Assembly (NCBI GenBank): GCA_002481295.1
Contig: DLDU01000037.1
Coordinates: 63,097-127,096 of the forward strand
Reading direction: 5' to 3'
From: Prevotella sp. UBA7764
Lineage (GTDB): Bacteria; Bacteroidota; Bacteroidia; Bacteroidales; Bacteroidaceae
DNA length: 64,000 bases
A model generated the notes under the pieces. It saw only the letters and a program-made list of their open reading frames with translations, did not search any database and was not told the DNA's origin. Of the stretch, positions 10,226-18,634 are shown piece by piece. The position numbers were made by a program, and so were the translations under genes. Positions within the stretch are counted from its first letter, which is position 1, and the number at the start of each line of letters is the position of its first letter.

Positions 10226-10234
10226 TATATTTGC
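10226..10234 (+). promoter_or_regulatory. Promoter -7 element for htrA
   Basis: TATATTTGC on the plus strand, about 115 bases upstream of the htrA ATG. The long leader between them is A-rich and has no obvious fold. No clear TTTG at the -33 position. Confidence 0.55.
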
Positions 10235-10350
10235 AAGTGTTTCAACAAAGATTGTCAGTTCTCTGTCAAAGATATAAGGAAACTGATAACAAAGTGAAAC
10301 AAAGATACAAAGTGGAAATAAAGACCATATAAACATAAACTATAGAAAGA

Positions 10351-11823
10351 ATGAAAAAGTATTCCAGTTATTTGCTCGTAGGACTTTGCACCATGGCACT
10401 GACCCTACCCGTCGGCAAGTATGCCAATGCTTCTGCAGCCACCAACAAGGTGGAAGTGGCAGGACAGCCGGTTGATTTGACTTACGCTGCCGAGAAGGCA
10501 CTGCCTGCCGTCGTCTATATTAAATACGTACAAAACTCCAAGACAAAGACCGTGGAGGTACAGAGTGATCCTTTCTCCGATTTCTTTGATCCCTTCGGAT
10601 TCTTCGGTAATCCCAGTGGCGGTAATGGCGGCGTACAAAAGCGTCAGATCAGAACTCCCAAGCAGGAGGCTGCCGGATCGGGAGTCATCATCAGCCCCGA
10701 CGGATATATCGTCACCAACAACCATGTCGTCAATGGTGCTGACGAACTGACCGTTACTCTCGAAGACAACAGAGAGTTCAACGCCCGCATCATCGGCACA
10801 GATCCAACCACCGACCTTGCCCTGATCAAGATCGATGGCAAGAATCTCCCTACTCTGCCAATTGGCAACTCCGACAATCTCAAGGTGGGAGAATGGGTCA
10901 TCGCCGTGGGTAATCCTTTCGGACTCAACAACACGGTGACAGCCGGCATCATCAGCGCCAAAGCCCGCACACTCGGTGCCAATGGCGTTGAGAGTTTCAT
11001 TCAGACCGATGCCGCCATCAACAAAGGCAACTCGGGTGGCGCTCTTGTCAACACCAAAGGCGAGCTCGTCGGCATCAATGCCATGCTGTTCTCTGAAACC
11101 GGCTCCTACGCCGGATATGGTTTTGCCATTCCTACAGCCATCATGACAAAGGTCATTGACGACCTGAAGAAATACGGCACCGTGCAGCGTGCTTATCTGG
11201 GCATTCAAGGCCAGGATGTACTCAACTATGTCAACAATCTGAAGGATCAGAACAAGGATATTCCTGACCTCGGCACAGTAGACGGTGTTTATGTCGCTAA
11301 GGTAGAGGACAACAGCGCAGCCTCAGCAGCCGGTATCGAGAAGGGCGATGTCATCGTTGGCGTTGACGGCAAGAATATCACTAAGATGGCTGAACTACAA
11401 GAGGTCATCAACAGCAAGCACCCGGGCGACAAGATCACCATCACTTGGCTTCACAACAAGAAGAAGATGAGCAAGACGGTCACTGTCAAGAATATGCAAG
11501 GCAATACCAAGGTGATCAAGACCGCCGACTTGGATGTTCTTGGTGCCAAGGTCATCCCTGTCAGTGCTGAGTTGAAGAAGCAATTGGGCATCAGCTATGG
11601 TCTACAGGTCAAGGATGTGAAGAACGGTGCCTTCAAAGATGGTGGCATCAGCAATGGCTTCATCATTCTGACTGTCAACGACAAGCCGATGAAGACCATC
11701 TCTGATCTTCAGGATGCTGTCAAAGATGCTTCTACCAGCAAAAATCCTGTGCTGTTCATCACTGGTGAATGGCCATCGGGCAAGACAGACTACAAGGCTG
11801 TGAATATCGGTACCGACAAATAG
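10351..11823 (+). CDS. Periplasmic serine protease HtrA/DegP
   Basis: Periplasmic protease/chaperone that handles misfolded envelope proteins. Residues 1-29 are a signal peptide (MKKYSSYLLVGLCTMALTLP). The trypsin-like domain carries the catalytic triad His125 (VTNNHVV), Asp155 (TTDLALIKI) and Ser228 (NKGNSGGALVN). A Gly/Phe-rich loop (residues 76-95) precedes it, in the position of the LA loop. Two PDZ domains follow, the first around RAYLGIQGQDV to SKHPGDKITITW and the second in the last 100 residues. At 490 residues it is full length. Its own terminator now lies about a kilobase away because an insertion element landed between them. Confidence 0.93.
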   Translation: MKKYSSYLLVGLCTMALTLPVGKYANASAATNKVEVAGQPVDLTYAAEKALPAVVYIKYVQNSKTKTVEVQSDPFSDFFDPFGFFGNPSGGNGGVQKRQIRTPKQEAAGSGVIISPDGYIVTNNHVVNGADELTVTLEDNREFNARIIGTDPTTDLALIKIDGKNLPTLPIGNSDNLKVGEWVIAVGNPFGLNNTVTAGIISAKARTLGANGVESFIQTDAAINKGNSGGALVNTKGELVGINAMLFSETGSYAGYGFAIPTAIMTKVIDDLKKYGTVQRAYLGIQGQDVLNYVNNLKDQNKDIPDLGTVDGVYVAKVEDNSAASAAGIEKGDVIVGVDGKNITKMAELQEVINSKHPGDKITITWLHNKKKMSKTVTVKNMQGNTKVIKTADLDVLGAKVIPVSAELKKQLGISYGLQVKDVKNGAFKDGGISNGFIILTVNDKPMKTISDLQDAVKDASTSKNPVLFITGEWPSGKTDYKAVNIGTDK

Positions 11824-11853
11824 TATTCATCATCCAAGCAAAACACTATTTAA

Positions 11854-12816
11854 CTAAAGTTTCCCACCCCTATTTTATGGGCACTCTCGGCTTAAAATGC
11901 TTTGTGAGTGCCCATAAATACTGGAAATTAACACTTACTTAAAATGTGTTTGCGACTACATGTTCTTCTTGTTGCCTGTCTTCTAATGCTTTGGCGATAA
12001 TTTCAAAGTTCTTTCGCATTTCTGTGTCGGTAACAATCAACTGCTCTATCTCGCCAATGGAGTATCCAAGTACCTCACAAAGTGAAGCGAGCAGTCTTTC
12101 GACACATTTCAGTACACGTCTCCATAACGTAAGTGCCATGACATCCTCCTCCATGTTGGCAAACAACTCGCCCATGGTCTCATAGTCAGACATTTGCTTT
12201 TCCAGCTACATCACAATGTATGTAATGTAACAAAGCGTTGCATCGGCAATCTGACCGTCAAAGTCCCTGTCCATACACGAACCGAGTCCGAGGTATCCTT
12301 TTGTTTCCTTGTTGACCATATGACACAGGAATCCTCGCTCTCTGTCTTGATGCCATTCTTTCGAAGAAGACTCTCAAAGCGAAGAACTGTATAATTGAGC
12401 AGACGGCGCCAGTCCATTTCCTGACGGACCATCATACGGTAATAACAGTTCTTTCCAGTTTCGAGAAGATGATAGAAGTTCTTCTTGTATATGGAGTGTA
12501 TTGTTTCGCCGTTAATGCGGAAAAGACAAAGGGAAAGGATTAATTGAACAGCTGAGATGCCATCATGCTTCTCCAACGACAGCCTGCAAAGCAGATGTCC
12601 AAGACCGAATTTTGAGAATACTGACAGAATATCGCCGCTCATCTTGCTTTTAACACTCAATAGTTTGGATATCTCACTAAAATTTGCCTAATTTTGCATT
12701 CATAACAGTTTCTCTTTAATTTATTGATAATCATTGTATTTGGACACTACAAAGTTACCAATAATTATTGAGAAACTGTTATTTTAAGCCTACTTTTTGA
12801 GGGTGGGAAACTTTAA
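11854..12816. mobile_element. Decayed IS4-like insertion sequence between htrA and its terminator
   Basis: Perfect 15-bp terminal inverted repeats mark the ends: TAAAGTTTCCCACCC at 11855-11869 and its reverse complement at 12801-12815. A 7-bp direct repeat TATTTAA flanks the element (11847-11853 and 12817-12823), one base outside each inverted repeat, and looks like the target-site duplication. Inside is only a broken transposase on the minus strand. At about 960 bp it is well short of the 1.3-1.6 kb expected for an intact IS of this kind, because an internal part of the transposase is gone. The element cannot transpose itself but could still be mobilised by an active relative. The target repeat is A/T-rich, so some chance match is possible. 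Confidence 0.85.
11939..12660 (-). pseudogene. Transposase remnant (IS4-type DDE), internally deleted and frameshifted
   Basis: The first part (12660 down to about 12300) encodes the N-terminal region: SGDILSVFSKFGLGHLL, then a hydrophobic LILSLCLFRINGETIHSIY stretch and the MDWRRLLNYTVLRFESLL segment typical before the first catalytic Asp. The reading then shifts frame: the sense continues in another frame as GYLGLGACMDRDFDGQIADA, meets an in-frame TAG, and resumes as MSDYETMGELFANMEEDVMA to the C-terminus at 11939. The central part of the DDE domain that should hold the remaining catalytic acids and most of the beta-strand insertion is missing. Non-functional. The family assignment is from remembered Bacteroidetes IS4-like transposases. 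Confidence 0.8.
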
Positions 12817-12825
12817 TATTTAAGA

Positions 12826-12857
12826 GGCGTATGGACTTTGTTCCATACGCCTTTTTT
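12826..12857 (+). terminator. Terminator, probably originally that of htrA
   Basis: Arms GGCGTATGGA and TCCATACGCC pair perfectly around a 6-base loop and are followed by six T on the plus strand. It lies just past the right end of the IS remnant. If the IS is removed it falls about 30 bases after the htrA stop. Confidence 0.85.
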
Positions 12858-12874
12858 ATCAAGAAAAAAAAAAC

Positions 12875-13324
12875 TTAGTCTATAACCAATAGTTTGAAAA
12901 CTGCTTTGTGAAGACTTCCCTCGGAGATGCATGGTGCATGACCATCCTGAGGGAAGAATATAGCAAACTCACCAGGCAGCAACTTTACATAGCAACGTGG
13001 ACGGACATTGGGCACTTTGGCAATATCTTTCTCAGTATCAAAGGGAACATTAGGCAGGTCGCCAACGGGAATGTAGCCATAAGTCTCGTAGAAGTTCATT
13101 GGCACCTGAATGTCTATCATCTTGCGATGATACTCAACGACGGCTTCATCCTTTTGTTTGCCTTGATCGTCTTCTATGTTGACAAACAGTCGGTTAGGAA
13201 TGATTTCATAATGCCCGTTGGCCATATTTTTCCAGTCATGAGTTTGCATGAATTTCCACACTTCTTCGATAAGCGGATTCAGTGGTGCATACTGCATCAG
13301 ATTCTCCAAATTGTCTATGATCAT
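12875..13324 (-). CDS. YhcH/YjgK/YiaL family protein
   Basis: Member of the YhcH/EbgC-like cupin family, associated with sugar metabolism (sialic acid and beta-galactoside loci) but without a firmly established general reaction. The 149-residue product begins MIIDNLENLMQYAPLNPLIE and shows HYEIIPNRLFVNIEDDQGK, followed by the EYHRKMIDIQVPMNFYETYGY segment in two parts (EYHRKMIDIQVP and MNFYETYGY). It ends with PGEFAIFFPQDGHAPCISEG, which carries metal- or substrate-binding His. I start at the ATG at 13324; an in-frame TTG 17 codons upstream would add a polar extension not seen in the family. It stands alone, converging on htrA across the terminator. Confidence 0.85.
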   Translation of the reverse strand: MIIDNLENLMQYAPLNPLIEEVWKFMQTHDWKNMANGHYEIIPNRLFVNIEDDQGKQKDEAVVEYHRKMIDIQVPMNFYETYGYIPVGDLPNVPFDTEKDIAKVPNVRPRCYVKLLPGEFAIFFPQDGHAPCISEGSLHKAVFKLLVID

Positions 13325-13484
13325 GATTGTGTAAGAATTACTGGTTGATGAATTGATTTTGGATTCTTTCTTCAACTACAAAAATACGAAAAAATCTCTT
13401 GCTACGATCATCTCTCTTTCATAAAAATCATTAAGCTTACCCTAAACTCTGGTCTTGACAGTTAATTGGACTAAGATTATCATC

Positions 13485-13714
13485 CGTCGCAGTGTCGCAC
13501 CGTCGCACCGTCGCATTTATAGCTATCGCATATTGGAAAACGAACAAATGTAAACATAATATTCAAAACATACTATCAACGTAAAATATAGATTATCAAC
13601 AATATAATTAATATTATATTATTTAATAATACAATATCTTTTTACTCTATAGTCTCATTTTCCGCAGATTATCCCACCGCATGTCAGAATCGGCCTTATG
13701 CGACGGTGCGACGC
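13485..13714. repeat. CGTCGCACC repeats forming a 15-bp inverted repeat around an A/T-rich core
   Basis: At 13485-13516 the octamer CGTCGCAC/CCGTCGCA is repeated about three to four times. At 13698-13712 the sequence ATGCGACGGTGCGAC is the exact reverse complement of 13502-13516. The 180 bases between are very A/T-rich (runs of TAATATTATATTATTTAATAA) and non-coding. The arrangement looks like a small palindromic or MITE-like element. No protein is encoded in the 460 bases between the YhcH gene and the phosphatase gene. Confidence 0.6.
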
Positions 13715-13856
13715 TTGGAGCATAGTAGTCTCGTCACGTCAAACAACATGTATGCTTTGGGCATACAATAATTACGCCCCTCACAGACCATGAATATAGA
13801 AAAATGATGTTTGCGCTCTGTTGCTAACGGATTTTAACCGCAATAGAACGCAAAGA

Positions 13857-13889
13857 TTTGGATACGGAAAGATTGTGCCGTAACTTTGC
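13857..13889 (+). promoter_or_regulatory. Orphan consensus promoter on the plus strand
   Basis: TTTG (13857-13860), a 20-base spacer and TAACTTTGC (13881-13889) give an excellent Bacteroidetes promoter. No plus-strand gene follows; transcription would run through the 12-bp repeats and antisense into the 3' end of the phosphatase gene. Confidence 0.55.
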
Positions 13890-13913
13890 ACCGAGAATAA
13901 AAAACGGCGCAAA

Positions 13914-13960
13914 TCATATACTCAATCATATACTCAATCATATACTCATCATGTACTCAT
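13914..13960. repeat. Tandem 11-12 bp repeats at the 3' end of the phosphatase gene
   Basis: TCATATACTCAA occurs twice exactly, then as the shorter TCATATACTCA and TCATGTACTCA. The array abuts the phosphatase stop codon. Confidence 0.8.
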
Positions 13961-14601
13961 CATATTTTCAGGATGTCAGCCGGAGTGGCGGCAAAGGTAG
14001 TGGCACCGTGATCGATGAGAAAGGGCTTATCGCGGAACCCCCACAGGACGCTGATGCAGGGCATGCCGCAGTTCTTTGCCGTGTCGATGTCGACGTCGCT
14101 GTCACCGATGTAAACTGCTGTGGAGACGGGCTTATGGAGCTGGCGAAGCGCCTCCATCACGGTGTCGGGAGCCGGTTTCTTCTTGATGTCCTCGCGCTCG
14201 CCGATGGCCACAGAGACATAGTCGGAGAAGAAGTGACGAACCAACTGCTGCGTGGCAGCGTAGAACTTGTTGCTGACCACAGCCACAGCCTTACCATTGG
14301 CCTGCAGGGTGGCGAGCATCTCCATGATACCGGGATATGGAGCCGTGTGGTCGAGATTGTGGTGAAGATAGTGCTGACGGAAGATGGCGTAAGCCTCTTC
14401 GAAGCGGGGATTGGCGAGTCCGTCGGGCACAGCGCGCTCCATGAGCTTCTTCACTCCGTTGCCTACAAACATCCTCACGTCCTCAAGTGTACGGACAGGC
14501 ATATCACAGCTTTGGAGCGCATAGTTGCAGCTTTCCTTTAAGTCCCGTAATGATTCTATCAATGTTCCGTCTAAATCAAATATATAACTCTCGAATTTCA
14601 T
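13960..14601 (-). CDS. HAD-family phosphatase, phosphoglycolate-phosphatase-like
   Basis: Haloacid-dehalogenase phosphatase of the Gph/PGMB type, expected to remove phosphate from a small metabolite such as 2-phosphoglycolate. The 213-residue product starts MKFESYIFDLDGTL with the nucleophile motif DLDGT. An alpha-helical cap follows, then motif II in VAVVSNKFY, the Lys of motif III in KKKPAPDTV, and motif IV YIGDSDVDIDTA with the metal-binding Asp residues. The start at 14601 overlaps the 3' end of the CBM20 gene by 26 bases, so the two are likely cotranscribed. The frame is open further upstream but only as a shadow of that neighbour. Confidence 0.88.
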   Translation of the reverse strand: MKFESYIFDLDGTLIESLRDLKESCNYALQSCDMPVRTLEDVRMFVGNGVKKLMERAVPDGLANPRFEEAYAIFRQHYLHHNLDHTAPYPGIMEMLATLQANGKAVAVVSNKFYAATQQLVRHFFSDYVSVAIGEREDIKKKPAPDTVMEALRQLHKPVSTAVYIGDSDVDIDTAKNCGMPCISVLWGFRDKPFLIDHGATTFAATPADILKI

Positions 14602-15352
14602 GTGCAATAGTGTTATCCTTGTTGAAAAAATCGTCATGGCAGACGAGTTCGCAATCCGTCCGCAGATTGCCGCCATACAGGACGAGCTGCTCGCCCCACT
14701 CCAGCCGTTTGATCTTCGTCCGTCGGTTCTCGCCCTTCTCCCACTCCACGACATCGTGAGTCTCGTCGCTGCCCACCACATACTTATATTCCAACGGCAG
14801 TCTGATGGCGTAGGCGTTGATCGAGAGCATCCAGTCGCCGTCACCGATATAATGCATGGGCAGCGGATGCTTCACGTTCCATGCTCCCAGGGGGCCTTCA
14901 CTTCCGAGCAGAGCTACATGCTGAGAGCTCTTGATATGCGGAGCCGAGACGCGGAACACGATGGAGCGGTCGAAGAAGGGAATGTTTTTGAGATAAGCCA
15001 GCGGCCGCTTGGTCCAGCGAAACAGATAGTGCTGCAGCGAGAGATCGCGCCACTGGTCCTGGAAGATGTAGTTCTTTGAATCGTCGATGGCGTAGACGCG
15101 CGGTACGCCACACCATTCCTTCCGGATGCATTTGCCGTGATCATCCTCGACCTGATAGTGATATTCCACGTAGGAGATCGGAAAATGCGAAAGCACCATG
15201 CTGCTGGTCTCCACCGTCCACATGTTGCCGTCGTCGGTGTGCATGATCAGGTTGTGGACACGGTGGTGCATCTCTGTATTGTAGTAAGTCACACAGAGGT
15301 GCATGGACTGCCCGAACAGAGCCCGGTATTCGATTTGGAATGACATCTTCAT
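14576..15352 (-). CDS. Two CBM20-like starch-binding domains without a catalytic domain (likely truncated 4-alpha-glucanotransferase)
   Basis: The 258-residue product resembles the N-terminal third of Bacteroidetes MalQ/DPE2-type 4-alpha-glucanotransferases, which begin with two CBM20 starch-binding domains. Domain 1 spans about residues 1-100 (FQIEYRALFGQSMHL to KEWCGVPRVY), domain 2 about residues 130-225 (IVFRVSAPHI, GSEGPLGAWNVKHPLPMHY, LPLEYKYVVG, VEWEKGENR). In such enzymes the GH77 barrel follows; here the frame stops about 30 residues after domain 2. It could be a real free-standing binding protein or a leftover of a deleted malQ. Start MKMSFQIEYRAL at 15352; MSFQ at 15346 is possible, as a TATCTTTGC promoter lies only five bases upstream of the first ATG. 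Confidence 0.7.
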   Translation of the reverse strand: MKMSFQIEYRALFGQSMHLCVTYYNTEMHHRVHNLIMHTDDGNMWTVETSSMVLSHFPISYVEYHYQVEDDHGKCIRKEWCGVPRVYAIDDSKNYIFQDQWRDLSLQHYLFRWTKRPLAYLKNIPFFDRSIVFRVSAPHIKSSQHVALLGSEGPLGAWNVKHPLPMHYIGDGDWMLSINAYAIRLPLEYKYVVGSDETHDVVEWEKGENRRTKIKRLEWGEQLVLYGGNLRTDCELVCHDDFFNKDNTIAHEIRELYI

Positions 15353-15356
15353 GTTT

Positions 15357-15365
15357 GCAAAGATA
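15357..15365 (-). promoter_or_regulatory. Promoter -7 element just before the CBM20 gene
   Basis: TATCTTTGC on the minus strand ending five bases before the candidate ATG at 15352. Initiation here would give an mRNA with almost no leader. Confidence 0.55.
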
Positions 15366-15447
15366 ATCATTTTAGTGATAACACATCTCATTGCAGCGTG
15401 AAATTAATCAAAAATTTTTCTCCACCATGATGTTATATCTTAAAAGT

Positions 15448-15479
15448 TTTGCCAATTCAGTGTTTTGCAGTATCTTTGC
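15448..15479 (+). promoter_or_regulatory. mltG promoter
   Basis: TTTG at 15448-15451, a 19-base spacer and TATCTTTGC at 15471-15479, a complete match to the Bacteroidetes -33/-7 pattern. It lies 27 bases upstream of the mltG ATG. Confidence 0.8.
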
Positions 15480-15505
15480 ACCGTCTTTTTAACAGATTAG
15501 TTACT

Positions 15506-16549
15506 ATGACAAGAGAATTGAGAAAATACATCCTTCCGGCCGTGGCCTGTCTGGTCGTGCTGTTCGGAATCGGATATTATTATTTCTTCACGTCGTTCAC
15601 CGGCCAAAACAGCACCAAGTATGTCTACATCGACCAGGACGACAACTTCGACTCCTTATTAAATAAGGTGGAGCCCATCTCGCAGCGGCATTGCTATCAT
15701 GCCTTCTGCGCACTGGCTCGCCACAGCAAGCTCACCACTCATGTGCGTACGGGCCGCTACGCCATCAAGCCGGGTATGGGCGCACTGGTCGTCTTCCGCC
15801 ATTTCAAAAATGGTATGCAGGAGCCTTTGAGCCTCACAGTGCCCAGCGTCAGAACCATGCAGGACTTGGCAGGAGAGCTCGGAGAGAAACTCATGGTCGA
15901 CAGCGCCACGCTGGTCAAGGACTTCACCGACGAGGCCTTTTGCAAGCAATACGGCTATGACACAGCCACCATCGCCGCGCTGTTCATCCCCAACACCTAT
16001 GACATCTACTGGAATATCTCGGTCGACGGACTGATGAAACGTATGCAGAAAGAGAACCGCCTCTTCTGGGATGATGACCGCATGGCCAAAGCCAACGCTC
16101 TGCGTCTCGACCCGATTCAGGTGACAACGTTGGCCAGCATCGTCGACGAGGAGACCGCCAACAATGGTGAGAAGCCAATGATCGCCGGTATGTACTACAA
16201 CCGGCTGATGCTGCGCGATGCAAAATATCCCGAGGGTATGCCGCTGCAGGCTGACCCGACGATAAAGTTCGCCTGGAAACAATTCGGACTCAAGCGCATC
16301 TACAACAACCTACTCTCGATCAACAGCCCCTACAACACCTACCGCAATCCCGGACTGCCCCCAGGGCCTATCCGCATCCCGTCGGTGGCCGGCATCGACG
16401 CCGTGCTGAACATGAAGCATCACGACTATCTCTACATGTGCGCCAACGAGGATTTCAGCGGCACCCACCGCTTTGCAAGAACCTATGAGGAGCATCTTGC
16501 CAACGCAAGGCGCTATGCCGCTGCCCTCAACAGCCGAGGCATCAAATAA
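15506..16549 (+). CDS. mltG: Endolytic murein transglycosylase MltG (YceG-like)
   Basis: Cleaves nascent peptidoglycan strands and helps set glycan length. The 347-residue product has one N-terminal membrane segment (ILPAVACLVVLFGIGYYYFF) and a large periplasmic part. The YceG catalytic region is clear: LASIVDEETANNGEKPMIAG with the active-site Glu in VDEET, then YYNRLMLRDAKYPEGMPLQA, DPTIKF and the C-terminal SPYNTYRNPGLPPGPIRIPS signature. The start is the ATG after the promoter at 15448-15479; an upstream in-frame ATG would lie inside that promoter. It is monocistronic, with a terminator close behind. Confidence 0.93.
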   Translation: MTRELRKYILPAVACLVVLFGIGYYYFFTSFTGQNSTKYVYIDQDDNFDSLLNKVEPISQRHCYHAFCALARHSKLTTHVRTGRYAIKPGMGALVVFRHFKNGMQEPLSLTVPSVRTMQDLAGELGEKLMVDSATLVKDFTDEAFCKQYGYDTATIAALFIPNTYDIYWNISVDGLMKRMQKENRLFWDDDRMAKANALRLDPIQVTTLASIVDEETANNGEKPMIAGMYYNRLMLRDAKYPEGMPLQADPTIKFAWKQFGLKRIYNNLLSINSPYNTYRNPGLPPGPIRIPSVAGIDAVLNMKHHDYLYMCANEDFSGTHRFARTYEEHLANARRYAAALNSRGIK

Positions 16550-16574
16550 GCAGCACATAAAAACATGTCAATAG

Positions 16575-16604
16575 AAGACGACTCGCAAGAGCCGTCTTTT
16601 TTTT
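16575..16604 (+). terminator. mltG terminator
   Basis: AAGACGACTC and GAGCCGTCTT pair around GCAA with one mismatch, followed by eight T. Confidence 0.85.
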
Positions 16605-16673
16605 ATGCTGCCGTAGCAATGATGGGACGAGGAGAATGTGGTAAAAGAACGATGAAAAGGGCAAAAATAAACA

Positions 16674-16701
16674 ATGGCACCCGCTTCACAGCGAGTGCCA
16701 T
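16674..16701. repeat. Hairpin between mltG and glnS
   Basis: ATGGCACCCGCT and AGCGAGTGCCAT form a 12-base stem with one G-T or mismatch position and a 4-base loop. No clear T-run follows on either strand, so its role as a terminator is uncertain. Confidence 0.55.
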
Positions 16702-16857
16702 CAATCCTCAATAGGTATTAGTCTTTCTCTAAGGTAAAAAGATTGTATTCAGGATAACGAGTGCAAAGTTAATCCTTTTTATTGATATTTGCAAATGTTT
16801 TTTTGTTTTTATCTCGATAAATTTTATTTCGAGTAATGAAAATCTATAGAAAATGAT

Positions 16858-16866
16858 TATCTTTGC
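16858..16866 (+). promoter_or_regulatory. glnS promoter -7 element
   Basis: TATCTTTGC on the plus strand, 25 bases upstream of the glnS ATG. It overlaps an earlier in-frame ATG, which supports the downstream start. Confidence 0.7.
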
Positions 16867-16891
16867 ACCAAGAAAAAGAATCACTGTAAAT

Positions 16892-18613
16892 ATGGAAAAT
16901 AGCAAGACTGAGAACAGCGAAGAGAAGCATAGCTTGAGTTTCGTGGAGCAATTTGTCAAGGAGGATTTGGCCAATGGTAAAAACGGAGGACGCATTCAGA
17001 CACGCTTCCCTCCAGAGCCCAACGGCTATCTGCATATCGGACACGCCAAAGCCATCTGCATGGACTTCGGTGTGGCTGAGGAGTTCAATGGCGTCTGCAA
17101 CCTGCGGTTCGACGACACCAACCCCTCGAAGGAAAACACCGAGTATGTCGAGAACATCCTCAACGACATCAAGTGGCTCGGCTTCCAGTGGGGACATATC
17201 TACTATGCCTCGGACTACTTCCAAAAGCTGTGGGATTTCGCCATTTGGATGATCAAGCAGGGCAATGCCTATGTCGACGAGCAGACCGCTGAGCAGATCG
17301 CTGAGCAGAAGGGTACGCCGACCACCCCAGGCGTTGCCAGTCCTTATCGCGACCGCCCCGTGGAAGAAAACCTGCGTCTGTTCCAGCAGATGAATACCCC
17401 CGAGGCCGTCGAGGGATCTATGGTGCTCAGAGCCAAGCTCGACATGGCTAACCCCAACATGCACTTCCGTGATCCGATCATGTACCGTATCATTCAGATT
17501 CCACATCACCGCACCGGTACCAAGTGGCACTGCTATCCGATGTATGACTTCGCTCACGGACAGAGCGACTATTTCGAGGGTGTCACCCACTCCATCTGTA
17601 CGCTGGAGTTTGTGCCCCACCGCCCACTCTACGACAAGTTCATCGACTTCCTCAAAGAGTACGACGGCACAGCTGCCAAGGGACTCAACGACTTCCGCCC
17701 ACGGCAGATCGAGTTCAACCGGCTCAACCTCACCTATACCGTGATGTCGAAGCGTAAGCTCCACACCCTTGTCGATGAGCATCTCGTCAACGGCTGGGAC
17801 GATCCCCGTATGCCGACTCTCTGTGGCATGCGTCGTCGTGGCTATTCGCCTGAGTCGGTCAAGAACTTCATCAAGTCGATCGGCTACACCAAGTTCGACG
17901 CGCTCAACGACATGGCTCTCTTGGAGGCTGCCGTTCGTGAGGATCTCAACAAGCGTGCCACACGTGTCTCGGCCGTCCTCGATCCCGTGAAGCTGGTCAT
18001 CACCAACTATCCCGAAGGACAAAGCGAGGAGATGGAGGCTGTCAACAATCCCGAGGACGAGCAGTCCGGCACACACGCCATCACCTTCACCCGCAACCTG
18101 TGGATCGAGCGTGGAGACTTCATGGAGAATGCTCCGAAGAAGTTCTTCCGCATGACACCGGGCAAAGAGGTGCGACTGAAGAATGCCTACATCGTGATGT
18201 GCACCGGTTGCAAGAAAGACGCTGATGGCAACATCGTCGAGATCGAGGCTACTTATGATCCCGACAGCAAGAGCGGTATGCCGGGTGCCAACCGCAAGGT
18301 CAAGGGCACGCTTCACTGGGTGAGCGCTGACCATTGTGTCAAGGCTGAGGTCAGAGAGTATGACCGACTCTTCAGCGTGGAGAATCCATCCGCCGATGAG
18401 CGCGACTTCCATGAGCTGCTGAATCCCAACTCTCTGCACGTTCACGACAACTGCTATGTCGAGGACTACGCCGCCAAGATGAAGCCGGGACAGTATCTCC
18501 AGTTCCAGCGCATCGGATACTTCATGGCTGACCCCGACGGCACTGAGGCTGCACCGGTCTACAACAAGACTGTGGGACTCAAGGATACATGGGCCAAGCA
18601 GAGTAAGAAATAA
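16892..18613 (+). CDS. glnS: Glutaminyl-tRNA synthetase
   Basis: Charges tRNA-Gln directly with glutamine in the cytoplasm. Class I signatures: the HIGH motif at residues 48-51 (PPEPNGYLHIGHAK) and the KMSKS-equivalent VMSKRKL at about residue 288. GlnS-specific runs include RFDDTNPSKENTEYV and WDDPRMPTLCGMRRRGY, which separate it from GltX. The C-terminal anticodon-binding beta barrels end YFMADPDGTEAAPVYNKTVG. The 573-residue length is normal. The start at 16892 (MENSKTENSEEKHSLS) is chosen because the preceding in-frame ATG at 16853 overlaps the promoter. Confidence 0.96.
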   Translation: MENSKTENSEEKHSLSFVEQFVKEDLANGKNGGRIQTRFPPEPNGYLHIGHAKAICMDFGVAEEFNGVCNLRFDDTNPSKENTEYVENILNDIKWLGFQWGHIYYASDYFQKLWDFAIWMIKQGNAYVDEQTAEQIAEQKGTPTTPGVASPYRDRPVEENLRLFQQMNTPEAVEGSMVLRAKLDMANPNMHFRDPIMYRIIQIPHHRTGTKWHCYPMYDFAHGQSDYFEGVTHSICTLEFVPHRPLYDKFIDFLKEYDGTAAKGLNDFRPRQIEFNRLNLTYTVMSKRKLHTLVDEHLVNGWDDPRMPTLCGMRRRGYSPESVKNFIKSIGYTKFDALNDMALLEAAVREDLNKRATRVSAVLDPVKLVITNYPEGQSEEMEAVNNPEDEQSGTHAITFTRNLWIERGDFMENAPKKFFRMTPGKEVRLKNAYIVMCTGCKKDADGNIVEIEATYDPDSKSGMPGANRKVKGTLHWVSADHCVKAEVREYDRLFSVENPSADERDFHELLNPNSLHVHDNCYVEDYAAKMKPGQYLQFQRIGYFMADPDGTEAAPVYNKTVGLKDTWAKQSKK

Positions 18614-18634
18614 CCAAAGAAGGAAAATACACGA

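Noticed and set aside
13485..13714. Possible CRISPR array from regular repeats
   Set aside because: The repeat is only 8-15 bases, units are adjacent or inverted rather than separated by unique 30-40 base spacers, and no cas gene is present in the window.
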